Notes: generated by a model from the letters alone, not told the origin. Positions 18,979-27,940 are shown, counted from the stretch's first letter. The stretch is DNA of 64,000 nucleotides from JAMXLO01 sp963812505 (GCA_963812505.1 CAWEVM010000014.1:124001-188000); one strand, 5' to 3'. Numbers and translations are program-made.

Positions 18979-19731
18979 TTACTTGGTTGTGGGAGCAGTC
19001 ACTACCGTGCCGCCTCCCGTTCCTCCTACAACGTAAGAGAAGCCCCAGCTGACCGGGACGAACTGCAGCAGATACTGGTCGACGAATTTGTAGACCTCCG
19101 CGATGCCGCTGCGCGGCACGTACACAACATCAAACGGCGCAAGCCGCACATCGGCGGTCGGATTTTTACCCCACATCAAATCCTGAAAGCGGACCGAGAA
19201 GAACTGTGGCACATCGTTGGGTCCGCGGCGGATGATGAACACCTTGTTCTCGTCGCTGGTCGCTATCTTGAGGCCGCCAGCTCGTGCGATGGCCTGCGAC
19301 AGCGTGAGGGTGGGTCCGACAGTAATGAACTCGCCGGGCAGGGCGACCTCGCCGCCGACATAGATGCGAGTGGGGGCGAAGGATTTCACCACAACCGTGA
19401 GACGCGGGTTGCGGAGGTCGGTCGAATAATCGTGCGTGAGGGCGGCGGCCAGCTCCGGAATCGTGCGCCCATAGGCAAGTTCGTCCCGCGCGACTGTCGT
19501 CGAAATGCGGCCATCGGGGCGTACCGTGACCTCCTCGTTCAGCTCGGGGTTCAGCATGAGCCTGACGGCCAACACGTCGCCGACCTGGACGCGATACGGT
19601 TCGAGGTTGCTGACGTACCCCGTTCCAGGTGCCGGTGTCGCGGGCGCTGGTGGCAGGTCGGGCACCGGACTGCACGCGGACAGGCCGGCGATCGCGCAGG
19701 CAGCGGTGGTCATGACGAGGACATTGCGCAT
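18979..19731 (-). CDS. Polysaccharide export outer-membrane lipoprotein (Wza/GumB-type)
   Basis: About 250 residues. The signal peptide ends in the lipobox LSAC. The Poly_export domain follows (YRVQVGDVLAVRL, then VRPDGRISTTVA). After it comes a SLBB/beta-grasp region (RIYVGGEVALPGEF, then LSQAIARAGGL). The end is a Gly/Val-rich stretch. Such proteins form the outer-membrane exit pore for capsule or exopolysaccharide. No Wzc, Wzx, Wzy or glycosyltransferase is adjacent, so it is an orphan here. An upstream start at 19800 has GGAG at 9 bases spacing but gives an unusually long leader. Confidence 0.85.
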   Translation of the reverse strand: MRNVLVMTTAACAIAGLSACSPVPDLPPAPATPAPGTGYVSNLEPYRVQVGDVLAVRLMLNPELNEEVTVRPDGRISTTVARDELAYGRTIPELAAALTHDYSTDLRNPRLTVVVKSFAPTRIYVGGEVALPGEFITVGPTLTLSQAIARAGGLKIATSDENKVFIIRRGPNDVPQFFSVRFQDLMWGKNPTADVRLAPFDVVYVPRSGIAEVYKFVDQYLLQFVPVSWGFSYVVGGTGGGTVVTAPTTK

Positions 19732-20310
19732 CCGCAGTTGCGCCACGCGGCAGTCGGTCTTCTTTAGCTGAGCGGAATAACCAGGAGTAACGCCCATCAT
19801 CGACCACATCTCCAGCAGGACATCGGTTCAGGATTACGACACGAATTACGGAGCTGCGCGCGTGCTGCCTAGTGTTGCAGGAACACAGCGACGAAGGTTT
19901 CGCTCAAGATCGCAATATCGTGCCAAAGGCATCAATTCCGCATTTATCAACAACAGAGATTTCACGCCCGACGATATGCCATGTCATAACGGTTTGTCAC
20001 ATCGCAACGTTTCACATCGCTGCTAAACCGAGCCGATCCGCGCCCAATTGACCACTGCCGTCGACTGCGGTTCATTGGCAGTGCTATAGTATTGCAAATA
20101 AACGATTTTCTTTAACCGGCTCTCCCGGTGACCGGAGCCGAACAGCCCGCCGACAGTGGGGTTAGTAAGGAGCCTTCCAGTGCAACTCGCAGGGTCGTGA
20201 ACTCACGATCTCGCGCGGTCGTCATGCGAGCCTGGCTCAGGGACCGCCGTCATCAACCGTCGCTCGACGACAGGCAATATCGGCGGTTGTGGAACGCCAA
20301 CTGGGCCGTC
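19732..20310. other. AT-richer intergenic region
   Basis: About 580 bases between two minus-strand genes. The part 19910-20115 is clearly poorer in GC than the surroundings, and I see no credible gene in it. It probably holds the promoter of the polysaccharide export gene and, near 20119-20143, a terminator-like hairpin for the coiled-coil gene. Confidence 0.5.
20119..20143 (-). terminator. Hairpin downstream of the coiled-coil gene
   Basis: CGGCTC and GAGCCG form the arms of a stem around a GC-rich loop. On the minus strand it is followed by an A/T-rich stretch, although the T-run is interrupted. It lies about 170 bases past the stop at 20311, so assignment as terminator is tentative. Confidence 0.4.
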
Positions 20311-21603
20311 TTAGCGGTCAAATTCGCTTCTGGAGTAGCCCGGCGGCGGCGGGACAGCCCCCGAGGGCGTGTCTGCTGCATAGCCAGACCAGGCGCGGAC
20401 GGGTCCACCCGCGGGTCGCGTGTTTCCGGCGAGGTTCGGGTTCGCCGGCGGGTTCGCATTCCCCGGCGCGTTCGCATTGCCGATCGCCCGCGTGATCGAC
20501 TGCATGGCCTGGCCGCTGGCACCCATGTCGAGCCAGCGGATAGCATCGCCGATGTCGGTCGCGGAGGGACTGCGCCCCTGGGCTGCGGGTTGGTCCGGCG
20601 TGACCGGCTGGAACACCATCTGGGTTTGCACCATCGCGAGTATGCGTCGCGCCTCGTCAGGCCGTCCCGCGGACAGCCACTGGCGGGCAGTCTGCAATTG
20701 CTGTGCTGAAGACGTTGCGGGCATCAACTGGGCCGGCTGCGGGTTTGTGGGCTGGCCTGGTTGCCCCGCTGGCGTGGACTGGCCTGGCTGCGGGCCTGGC
20801 GTGGACTGCGTCGGTTGCCGGACGGGCAAGGGCTGCGGCGTGCGAGGCGTGGGCTTCGGGGGAACGGGCCGTGGCGGCGTAATCGCTGCCAATTGTTCCT
20901 GCGCCTTCTGTCGCGCCAGTGATGCCTCCTCCGCCTGGCGCTGCTCACGGAGCCTATCAATGCCTTGCCGCAGCTTGTCCGTCTCGGCGCGCACAGCAGC
21001 AAGGTCCCGGGTCTGCTGGGTGAGCGCCTCGGTGCTTTGCGCCAAATCCTGCGATCGCTGCGCGAGGTCCTGAGAACTTTGCGTGAGTTCCTGCCTGTGC
21101 TGAGCAATCTCACCCTGTATTGAGCTATCCTGGCGTTGCAGATCGGCGATCTGGCGCTGCAACCCGGCGATCTGGCGCTGCAATGCGTCGCGGGTCGTCT
21201 GCTGGTCCGCCATTGCAGAAGTTTCCGCCGAACGTTGCGCAAGCTGCTTCTTGTGTTGAGCGACCTGACTCTGCAGTGCGCTATCCTGTCGCTGCAGATC
21301 GGCAATCCCACCCTGCAGTGAAGTGGATTGTTGCTGCAGATCGGCAATCTGACGTTGCAGTGCGTCCCGGGCTTGCTCCTCCTTCAGCAGGGCCGAGGTT
21401 GGGGCGCTCACCATCGGTACGGGTGAGGGAGACATCGCGGGCGACGGGGCGGGAGGAGCGACCTGCTGGGGCTCGGCGTGACTGATGATGGTGCTTCCGC
21501 CGTGGGACAGGTCAGGCGACAACCACAGGTCACCGACTGCACCGAAGATCAGCGCACTCATTGCGCCCATCATGGCAAAGGCCGGCAGCAGGAAGCGCCA
21601 CAT
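20311..21603 (-). CDS. Membrane-anchored coiled-coil protein with Pro/Gln-rich linker
   Basis: 430 residues. The N-terminal hydrophobic segment (FLLPAFAMMGAMSALIFGAV) is an anchor or uncleaved signal. Residues about 75-250 are coiled coil with a duplicated unit: RDALQRQIADLQ and RDALQRQIAGLQ each open a similar block containing IADLQRQDS. A Pro/Gln/Thr-rich linker follows (about 250-310). The next segment, ARQWLSAGRPDEARRILA, resembles a TPR-like helical unit and is followed by an Asn/Pro/Gly tail. The architecture suggests a periplasmic scaffold. Function unknown. Confidence 0.75.
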   Translation of the reverse strand: MWRFLLPAFAMMGAMSALIFGAVGDLWLSPDLSHGGSTIISHAEPQQVAPPAPSPAMSPSPVPMVSAPTSALLKEEQARDALQRQIADLQQQSTSLQGGIADLQRQDSALQSQVAQHKKQLAQRSAETSAMADQQTTRDALQRQIAGLQRQIADLQRQDSSIQGEIAQHRQELTQSSQDLAQRSQDLAQSTEALTQQTRDLAAVRAETDKLRQGIDRLREQRQAEEASLARQKAQEQLAAITPPRPVPPKPTPRTPQPLPVRQPTQSTPGPQPGQSTPAGQPGQPTNPQPAQLMPATSSAQQLQTARQWLSAGRPDEARRILAMVQTQMVFQPVTPDQPAAQGRSPSATDIGDAIRWLDMGASGQAMQSITRAIGNANAPGNANPPANPNLAGNTRPAGGPVRAWSGYAADTPSGAVPPPPGYSRSEFDR

Positions 21604-21646
21604 GCAGCCCTCCTTGGCGTTGGCGTGGCAGGCGTCGGTGTCAGTT

Positions 21647-21716
21647 AGTCAATCGGCGGCCCTTTGGCACTCCCGCGTGGTTGCGACAATGATCACACTC
21701 GCGACTCCGATTGACT
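21647..21716. repeat. Inverted repeat, 10-bp arms, about 50 bases apart
   Basis: AGTCAATCGG at 21647-21656 and CCGATTGACT at 21707-21716 are perfect inverted copies. They lie between the start of the coiled-coil gene and tRNA-Arg. Purpose unknown; it could be a protein-binding site or debris near a tRNA integration site. Confidence 0.45.
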
Positions 21717-21866
21717 GACGGAGAAAGGATCATCGGGCAGCGGCGAGGATGCAAGGGTGCGGCCGACCGGTCGGGATGGCGAGCCCGCTAAACTGGCACT
21801 GAGAGGCGGGCGGGTCTATTGGAGCGGCGTGCCAGAGGCCTTCTGGACAGAGGCCGGACCTGCGGG

Positions 21867-21943
21867 GCGCCCTTAGCTCAGTTGGATAGAGCAACAGCCT
21901 TCTAAGCTGTGGGTCGGTGGTTCGAATCCACCAGGGCGCGCCA
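21867..21943 (+). tRNA. tRNA-Arg (TCT)
   Basis: 77 bases fold into a cloverleaf with acceptor arms GCGCCCT and AGGGCGC, an anticodon loop CTTCTAA (anticodon TCT) closed by ACAGC/GCTGT, and a T-arm GGTTCGAATCC. The CCA end is encoded. Confidence 0.95.
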
Positions 21944-22161
21944 TAGGTATACCGGTTGCCGAGCGCCGCGAGATCGTGATCACAGATATCGTCACGCTTG
22001 CGTCAGGAACGGAATGCGATCCCTGCCCTCATCATAAATTCGTTGGCGATTACCGCCATTGGAATACCTGCGCCACAATACAGCGTGAGCCTACGCAGTT
22101 TGTCTTGCGGCTGTATCGTGCTCCGTCAGTATGCGTGGCGATTTCAGGAATTGAACCTCAC

Positions 22162-22533
22162 GTGCCCACAGAAAATTCGAACATAGTCGCTATTGTCGAT
22201 GATGATGGGGACGTGCGCGATGTGCTCGACGCATTGCTGGAATTGGCTGGCCACACAGTCAAGACCTATACGTCCGGTCGACAGCTGCTTGATGATCCTG
22301 AGCTGGGCGAAGTGACATGTCTGGTCGTGGACCAGAAAATGCCGGAGATGACCGGGCTGGATTTGTTGCGGGCGCTGGATGCTGGCGGCCATTCCATCCC
22401 TTCACTGCTGGTGACCGGATTGCCAGACGCCCGCGTTGCCGCGGAGGCCCGCGACCTAGGTGCAATCGATGTGCTGTCGAAGCCCATCGATTTCGAAAAA
22501 TTGCTGCAATTGGTAGCCTACGCCGCCCAGTGA
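22162..22533 (+). CDS. Single-domain response regulator (CheY-like receiver)
   Basis: About 123 residues, one receiver domain. The acidic pocket is VDDDGDVRD, the phosphoacceptor Asp is in LVVDQKMPEMTG, the switch Thr is in LLVTGLPDA, and the conserved Lys is in LSKPIDF. The closest style is the FixJ-type receiver, but no output domain is attached and no histidine kinase is adjacent. The GTG at 22162 is the chosen start; other in-frame starts lie upstream, where the frame is open toward the tRNA-Arg. Confidence 0.85.
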   Translation: MPTENSNIVAIVDDDGDVRDVLDALLELAGHTVKTYTSGRQLLDDPELGEVTCLVVDQKMPEMTGLDLLRALDAGGHSIPSLLVTGLPDARVAAEARDLGAIDVLSKPIDFEKLLQLVAYAAQ

Positions 22534-22538
22534 CGCTG

Positions 22539-22784
22539 TCAGCGCGGCTTGACACCCGATGGGTTAGGCGGAGCAGCGGGCAGATCTTCCTCGAGAATCG
22601 TCATATGCACAGAAAATGAGATTTCCCCATCCTCGTCGTCTCGGTGCACGGTTCCGAGAAACTCTCGACCCGCGCGCAGCTCAACTGGACCGTTGGCGCT
22701 CTTGGGTACGTCGATATGGATCAGATCACTGCCCAGCGTCTTGCGCAGGTAAGCCTGGACCCGCGCAATGTCTGATCGATGCAT
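22539..22784 (-). CDS. DUF3126 family protein
   Basis: 81 residues matching the small alphaproteobacterial DUF3126 family: IARVQAYLRKTLG near the N-terminus, then EFLGTVHRDDEDGEISF and MTILEEDL. It is probably cytoplasmic, and the family has no experimentally defined role known to me. The ATG at 22784 has GGGAGG six bases upstream, which favours it over the GTG two codons earlier. It is convergent with the response regulator, with 5 bases between stops. Confidence 0.85.
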   Translation of the reverse strand: MHRSDIARVQAYLRKTLGSDLIHIDVPKSANGPVELRAGREFLGTVHRDDEDGEISFSVHMTILEEDLPAAPPNPSGVKPR

Positions 22785-22806
22785 CGCCACCTCCCTGGTC
22801 TGTCAG

Positions 22807-23034
22807 TCATCGAAATCCAGGGAATTGCCACCAGCCGAATTGCTCAGTTCGATTGCCGGGTAACCCTGCGAGCCACTGATCCTCAGCGACCCAGGCATCA
22901 ACCCGTGAGTCGCTCTGCTCGCGATGATACGGGAAATTGAGGGGTGGCGTAAATAAGTTAGGGGCACGCCAGATCCGCTCACACGGGAGGATCGCCGCGC
23001 CCTTGCCGAACCAAGCCGCTACATGCCGCTTCAT
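22807..23034 (-). CDS. Hypothetical short protein
   Basis: 75 codons from the ATG at 23034, rich in Trp, Phe and Arg (KRHVAAWFGKG). No domain recognised, no clear ribosome site. It fills the gap between DUF3126 and the DHFR-like gene on the same strand; it may be spurious. Confidence 0.3.
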   Translation of the reverse strand: MKRHVAAWFGKGAAILPCERIWRAPNLFTPPLNFPYHREQSDSRVDAWVAEDQWLAGLPGNRTEQFGWWQFPGFR

Positions 23035-23072
23035 GTCCAGCATATGGCATTTCGCCAGAGAAACACCTCACT

Positions 23073-23642
23073 CTATGGCGTGAATGTGACTTTCCTGCGT
23101 CGCCATCTCACCATCGTGAGACCTTTTGCGGCATCAAGCATCTCCGGCTCGTCGGGACGGAGGCCATGGGCCGCCAGCACCTGCTCGGGGGTCCGCGCGG
23201 GCACCTCCGGAAAGATGGGGCGGCCACCAGGCAGACGTACGTTGGGCGCTCGTGACAGATAAAATTCGTCGTAGCGGCCAAGGAATAGCGCGAACACCGT
23301 CGCGCCGCCAATGACACCAACGCTGGCGTCGGGAATACCGAGTGCGCTCAAGGCTGCCTCAAAAGACGCACCCGCTGGGTTCCATAGCAGAGCTCGTTCA
23401 TTCGACGGGTGCCGCGCGATGGCTTCGATGCTGCGCGTCAGGATCAGACGGCGGCGCATGCGCGAACGTGGCTGCTGCTCCTGGGAGTGGCGCCCATGCA
23501 CGATCACATCAATCCCGTCCAGGCCGTGCTCGAAGAACAGCTGATCAGCTTCGAACTTGAGCGAGTCCGGCATGATCCGCGCGGCATTTGCCAACATGCC
23601 GTCCTCGGAGATGATGGCGTAACCCTCGATGCGGCCTACCAC
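23073..23642 (-). CDS. Dihydrofolate reductase/RibD-C-like reductase
   Basis: 189 residues from a GTG at 23642 that has GGAGG eight bases upstream; a longer frame to 23684 lacks that support. N-terminal VGRIEGYAIISEDGMLA resembles the start of DHFR-fold proteins. VIVHGRHS and GVIGGATVFALFLGRYDEFYLSRA match the NADPH-binding region and conserved C-terminal strand. It is longer than true FolA and belongs to the broad DHFR/RibD-C superfamily. The substrate is unknown. Confidence 0.75.
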   Translation of the reverse strand: MVGRIEGYAIISEDGMLANAARIMPDSLKFEADQLFFEHGLDGIDVIVHGRHSQEQQPRSRMRRRLILTRSIEAIARHPSNERALLWNPAGASFEAALSALGIPDASVGVIGGATVFALFLGRYDEFYLSRAPNVRLPGGRPIFPEVPARTPEQVLAAHGLRPDEPEMLDAAKGLTMVRWRRRKVTFTP

Positions 23643-23737
23643 GTTGAATACCTCCTGTAGCCGCCTGATCGGCTTGCGGGACAATTGCGAGCCAGGGCGC
23701 CGCCCTGCAAGATGCGGTATCGGAAAGGAGAACGCCC

Positions 23738-24484
23738 ATGCAGCTTGCGCTATCCACCTGGCAAGAGGTCGAGGACTATCTGCGTTCGTCGCGCGGCATC
23801 ATCGTCCCGATCGGCTCGACCGAACAGCATGGGCCGAACGGCCTGATCGGTACCGACCATCTCGATGCGGAATTTGTTGCGCGCGGCGTGGGCGACAAGA
23901 TTGGCTGCCTGGTGGCACCGACGCTCACCATCGGCATGTCGCAGCACCATCTTGGTTTCGCCGGCTCCGTCACGCTGCGACCATCGACGCTGATCGCGCT
24001 TGTGAGTGACGTGGTGACCTCGCTGATGAAGCACGGCTTCGAACGCTTCCTGTTCATCAACGGCCATGGCGGCAACGTCGCCACCGTGACGGCGGCATTC
24101 GACGAGATTTATGCCGCGTCGTCGATGCGCGGCCTGGGCGAATCTTCGCCGGTGCGCTGCAAGATGGTGTTCTGGTCGCAGGGACCGCGCTCCGACGCGC
24201 TGGCCAAAGAATTGTACGGCGATGCGAACGGCAGCCACGCCACGGCGTCGGAGGTGTCGCTGGCGCAGCACTACCAGCCGCAGGCGATCAAATACGCACA
24301 GATGTCGCCGAAGGTTGCGCCAAGGAGTACCGGCTTCTTCGACTGCACGGACTATCGTCGCCGCTTCCCTGACGGCCGGATCGGGTCCGATCCGTCGTTG
24401 TCCACGCCGGAGCACGGCGCGCAAATCTATCAGGCGGCGGTCGCCGACATGGTGGAGACGTATCGCGCGTTCATCGCCGATTGA
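23738..24484 (+). CDS. Creatininase family protein
   Basis: 248 residues. Metal-binding and catalytic motifs are in order: GSTEQHG (Glu and His), GTDHLDAEF (Asp), SQHHLGFAGSVTL, then FINGHGGN and a late Glu in SEVS. The family hydrolyses cyclic or linear amide bonds (creatinine, formamides in riboflavin/F420 pathways, mycofactocin precursor); the target here is unclear. Two acyl-CoA dehydrogenase genes follow on the same strand after 94 bases, and all three may be coexpressed. GGAGAA precedes the start. Confidence 0.88.
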   Translation: MQLALSTWQEVEDYLRSSRGIIVPIGSTEQHGPNGLIGTDHLDAEFVARGVGDKIGCLVAPTLTIGMSQHHLGFAGSVTLRPSTLIALVSDVVTSLMKHGFERFLFINGHGGNVATVTAAFDEIYAASSMRGLGESSPVRCKMVFWSQGPRSDALAKELYGDANGSHATASEVSLAQHYQPQAIKYAQMSPKVAPRSTGFFDCTDYRRRFPDGRIGSDPSLSTPEHGAQIYQAAVADMVETYRAFIAD

Positions 24485-24578
24485 TGCGCTGCGGCCGGCT
24501 GTTGGTCGGTCGTGGTCAATGTCCTGAGCGGCCTGTAGAATGGGTCGGCGTAGTCGGTCGAAACCGCGCGGTGGCTCG

Positions 24579-25691
24579 ATGAATTTCGATTTCTCGGACG
24601 ACCTGAAGCAGTTGCGCGATCAGGCGCACCGGTTCCTCAGCGAACGGTCGCCACCGAAGATTGTGCGACAGGTGCTCGAAGGCGACGAATCCCACACCGC
24701 CAACCTCTGGCATGCGATGGCGGAGATGGGGTGGCTCGGCGCCGCCATACCCGAGCAGTACGGTGGCGCGGGCCTTGGCTATGAAGGGCTATGCGTGCTG
24801 GCACAGGAACTCGGCCGCGCGTTGGCGCCGGTGCCGTTCGCATCGTCTGCGTATCTGGCCACCGAGGCGTTGCTGTTGGCAGCCAGCGATGCGCAGAAGC
24901 GGCGCCTGTTGCCGAAACTCGCGGATGGCTCGGCAATCGGCTGCCTTGCCTTGGCGGAGGGCACGGGAAATCCCGATCCGGCCGGTGTGCGGATACGTTC
25001 TGTCGGAGGAAAACTGAGCGGCAGCAAATGGCCCGTGATGGATGGGACCGCTGCCGATTTCGCCATTGTTGTGGCGCGAGACGAGAGGGGCGAGATCGCG
25101 CTGCTGCTGGCCAATCTTACCGAGGCAACCGTGAGCCGACGAACTCTCACCACCATCGATCCCAGCCGTAATCACGCACGCATCGATTTTGCCGGAAGCG
25201 AAGTCGAGAAGCTTGGCTCCCAGACAGGCTGGCCTGTGGTGCAGCGTTTGCTGGAACGGGCGGCGATCCTGGTCGCGTTCGAGCAGGTCGGGGGCGCCGA
25301 TGCCGCACTGGAGATGGCCCGCAACTACGCCTTGGAGCGGTATGCGTTCGGCCGGCCGATCGGGTCATTCCAGGCGATCAAGCACAAGCTTGCCGACGTG
25401 TATGTCGCGATCGAACTGGCCCGGTCGAATGCCTACTACGGTGCCTGGGCGCTTGCGTCTGATGCGGTCGAGCTGCCGCTCGCCGCGGCGACGGCGCGTG
25501 TGTCGGCAACCGAGGCATTCCACCTGGCGTCAAAAGAGAACATCCAGACACATGGCGGGATTGGCTTCACCTGGGACGTGGACTGCCACCTTTACTACCG
25601 GCGTTCCAAGCAGCTTGCTCTGGCGCTTGGTGGGGCGCCCTGGTGGAAGAACCGGCTGGTCGAACTGATCGAGATGCGCAACGCAGCATAG
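24579..25691 (+). CDS. Acyl-CoA dehydrogenase (first of a pair)
   Basis: 370 residues, FAD-dependent alpha,beta-dehydrogenation of an acyl-CoA. The N-terminal helical domain (MNFDFSDDLKQL) and middle beta domain are present. The C-terminal helical domain has RYAFGRPIGSFQAIKHKLAD and ENIQTHGGIGFTWD. The catalytic Glu cannot be placed from sequence alone. The start at 24579 matches family N-termini. The second dehydrogenase begins 9 bases after the stop, so the two probably form a heteromeric enzyme, as in PimC/PimD-like or steroid side-chain pairs. Confidence 0.9.
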   Translation: MNFDFSDDLKQLRDQAHRFLSERSPPKIVRQVLEGDESHTANLWHAMAEMGWLGAAIPEQYGGAGLGYEGLCVLAQELGRALAPVPFASSAYLATEALLLAASDAQKRRLLPKLADGSAIGCLALAEGTGNPDPAGVRIRSVGGKLSGSKWPVMDGTAADFAIVVARDERGEIALLLANLTEATVSRRTLTTIDPSRNHARIDFAGSEVEKLGSQTGWPVVQRLLERAAILVAFEQVGGADAALEMARNYALERYAFGRPIGSFQAIKHKLADVYVAIELARSNAYYGAWALASDAVELPLAAATARVSATEAFHLASKENIQTHGGIGFTWDVDCHLYYRRSKQLALALGGAPWWKNRLVELIEMRNAA

Positions 25692-25700
25692 AGGGCGCTG

Positions 25701-26933
25701 ATGGACTTCAACGACATCCCGGAAGAGGCGGCATTTCGCGCCGAGGCACGTGCGTTCCTGGCTGCCAACGCGGAACGCAAGAGCCGGGCGCGGCCTGTGT
25801 TGCGGCTGGGCGATGTCGGTGCGGATGCGGTGCAGCGCTGCAAAGCATGGCAGGCAAAGAAGTGCGATGCCGGGTTTGCCGGCATTACCTGGCCGAGGGC
25901 CTTCGGTGGTCGAGAGGCATCGCCAATCTTGCAGGTGATTTACCAGCAGGAGGAAGACAACTACGCAGTGCCGCGCGGTCTCTTCGAGATCGGTCTCGGC
26001 ATGTGCATCCCGACGATGATGGCCTATGCGCAAACTGAACAGCTGGATCGCTACGTGCGACCGGCGCTGCGCGGCGAGGAGGTGTGGTGCCAGTTGTTCT
26101 CGGAGCCCGCGGGTGGATCCGATCTGGCGGCGCTGCGCACCCGGGCGGAGCGCGACGGCGGCGACTGGGTCATCAACGGGCAGAAGATCTGGACCTCTGG
26201 CGCACATCTGTCGGACTTCGGCATCATCGTTGTGCGTACCGATCCGAACGTGCCGAAACACGAAGGCCTGACCTTCTTCTTTCTCGACATGCGGTTACCA
26301 GGGATTGAGGTTCGACCGATCCACCAGATGTCTGGCGCGTCGCACTTCAACGAGGTCTTCTTCGCCAATGTGCGCGTGCCGGATACGCAGCGCTTGGGTG
26401 CAGTGGGGCAGGGGTGGAAAGTCTCGCTCACCACGCTGATGAACGAGCGTCTCGCGGTGGGCGAGGTGCATCGCCCGGAGGTCGAGGATCTGCTGGAACT
26501 GAGCCGCACCCTGACGTTGGATGGCATGCCCGCTATCCGCAACGGCGCGGTGCGCGAGCGCATAGCCGAGTGGTATGCGCGGACGCAGGGACTGAAGTTC
26601 ACCCGCTTGCGCAGCATGACCGCATTGTCGCGCGGTCAGACACCGGGACCGGAGAATTCGATCCACAAGCTGGTCAACGCGAGCAAGCTACAGGACATCG
26701 CGTCCTATGGGCTGGACCTGATGGGGATGGCGGGGTTGGTGACGGATGACGATCTGGCCGAGGCGTATGCGATGTTCCAGCAGGCGCTGCTGTCCTCGCC
26801 GAGCGCGAGGATCGCCGGGGGGTCGGACGAGATTTTGCGCAATATTATTGCCGAGCGCGTACTCGGCCTGCCGGCGGATATTCGCGTCGACAAGAACAAG
26901 CCGTTCAGCCAGGTCCCGACAGGGAGCCGCTGA
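25701..26933 (+). CDS. Acyl-CoA dehydrogenase (second of a pair)
   Basis: 410 residues, same superfamily as the preceding gene but from the larger-subunit group. It has the substrate/FAD region WCQLFSEPAGGSDLAAL, then VINGQKIWTSGAHLSDF, and the C-terminal IAGGSDEILRNIIAERVLGLP. These match acyl-CoA dehydrogenases acting on branched, aromatic or steroid-type CoA esters. Arrangement as adjacent unlike subunits suggests an alpha2beta2 complex. The dodecin gene is convergent just beyond its stop. Confidence 0.9.
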   Translation: MDFNDIPEEAAFRAEARAFLAANAERKSRARPVLRLGDVGADAVQRCKAWQAKKCDAGFAGITWPRAFGGREASPILQVIYQQEEDNYAVPRGLFEIGLGMCIPTMMAYAQTEQLDRYVRPALRGEEVWCQLFSEPAGGSDLAALRTRAERDGGDWVINGQKIWTSGAHLSDFGIIVVRTDPNVPKHEGLTFFFLDMRLPGIEVRPIHQMSGASHFNEVFFANVRVPDTQRLGAVGQGWKVSLTTLMNERLAVGEVHRPEVEDLLELSRTLTLDGMPAIRNGAVRERIAEWYARTQGLKFTRLRSMTALSRGQTPGPENSIHKLVNASKLQDIASYGLDLMGMAGLVTDDDLAEAYAMFQQALLSSPSARIAGGSDEILRNIIAERVLGLPADIRVDKNKPFSQVPTGSR

Positions 26934-26940
26934 GGGGGAG

Positions 26941-27150
26941 TTACTCGTCCAGGCGGAAGCCCAGCTTCAGGGTCACCTGATAGTGCGCCACCTTGCCGTT
27001 CTCGATGTGCCCGCGCACCTGCTCCACCTCGAACCAGCCGATATTACGCAACGTCAGGGCAGCCTTTTCGATGGCGCGATCGATCGCCTTGCTGACGCTC
27101 TCCTCGGATGAGCCGACGATCTCGACGACTTTGTAAACATGCTCTGGCAT
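26941..27150 (-). CDS. Dodecin
   Basis: 69 residues, the typical length of dodecins, which form hollow dodecamers storing flavins or CoA. Key features: VYKVVEIVGSSEESVSKAI, then the W-containing NIGWFEVEQVRGHIENG that stacks on flavin, then YQVTLKLGFRL. The gene is convergent with the flavoenzyme pair of acyl-CoA dehydrogenases, so a link to flavin supply is conceivable but unproven. Confidence 0.93.
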   Translation of the reverse strand: MPEHVYKVVEIVGSSEESVSKAIDRAIEKAALTLRNIGWFEVEQVRGHIENGKVAHYQVTLKLGFRLDE

Positions 27151-27185
27151 CTGCGGGTCTCCTCGATGGTTGGCAACGAGAACGC

Positions 27186-27223
27186 CGATCAGGCGGGAGG
27201 TTTCCCTGGCGGTCGCCTGATCG
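27186..27223. repeat. Inverted repeat upstream of dodecin
   Basis: CGATCAGGCG at 27186-27195 and CGCCTGATCG at 27214-27223 are perfect inverted copies with an 18-base spacer. They lie 36-73 bases upstream of the dodecin start, so they may be an operator or a leader hairpin. Confidence 0.55.
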
Positions 27224-27380
27224 TTATGCCGGTCGGCGCATGTTGGCTCCCTGACTCCGCGGCGGCAAGAGCTGCCACAGTTACCGGGCAGGGAGTGTGT
27301 GGGACTGTGCAGCGCAGATGTGACGCGCAGAAAACGTCCGGTTGACCATCTGGAAAGGCCTGCTCGACTAGGCTTCCAGC

Positions 27381-27578
27381 ATGGATGGTTACGTTCCTAT
27401 CTCCGACCGCACGGCTGAGCAGCTCTTGGCCAGAGCCGCAGAAGTGCGTCGGATGGCTGAGACGGCGACAGCGTTTGACGTGTCGGAGGCCTTGCTGCGG
27501 CTGGCCGAGAGGTACGAGGCCGCCGCCGCCGCCCGGGAGACCGCATCGCACGACGACGCCGGCGAGACGATCGCGTAA
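27381..27578 (+). CDS. Short hypothetical protein
   Basis: 65 residues, predicted mostly helical: TAEQLLARAAEVRRMAE and ALLRLAERYEAAAAARE. Composition and heptad-like alanine/leucine spacing resemble small soluble helical proteins common in this group (for example those annotated hypothetical near stress genes). No ribosome site stands out. Family unknown. Confidence 0.5.
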   Translation: MDGYVPISDRTAEQLLARAAEVRRMAETATAFDVSEALLRLAERYEAAAAARETASHDDAGETIA

Positions 27579-27682
27579 CCGCGCGTTCCGCACGACGCGC
27601 GCCAAGCCTCCGTGATGGGACGTGGCTGAACCCGGCGCCGACATGACCGTTCTCTCCAGGAAGCCAAAGGAGGAGCGGTCAC

Positions 27683-27940
27683 ATGACCCAAATGGTAGTC
27701 GCCGAGTTCGACGCAGCAACCGCCGCGGACGCTGCCGTCCGCGATCTTGAGGCGGCGCAGATCCCGTCGGCCGTCATCCGACGTTACGTCAACGACCACC
27801 CGGACGAGCGCATCATGCTCACCGGCCCGGACGGTGGGCATCGCGGGGGACGCCCTTTCGTTTCCGTGGCAGTGGACATGATCCATGCTGACGCGGTCGC
27901 GGGAATTCTCAATCAGCACGGTCCGCTCGACGTTCGATGA
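27683..27940 (+). CDS. Small stress-type hypothetical protein
   Basis: 85 residues. The opening (VVAEFDAATAADAAVRDLEAA) has the same beta-alpha plan as the N-terminal domain of general stress protein 17M-like proteins, which often begin with a strand and an alanine-rich helix. AAAGGAGGAG lies shortly upstream of the ATG, a strong ribosome site. A GC-rich hairpin follows the stop. Role unknown. Confidence 0.65.
   Translation: MTQMVVAEFDAATAADAAVRDLEAAQIPSAVIRRYVNDHPDERIMLTGPDGGHRGGRPFVSVAVDMIHADAVAGILNQHGPLDVR

Noticed and set aside
21120..21370. Apparent tandem DNA repeats
   Set aside because: They are the coding sequence of a repetitive coiled coil, not a CRISPR or satellite array.
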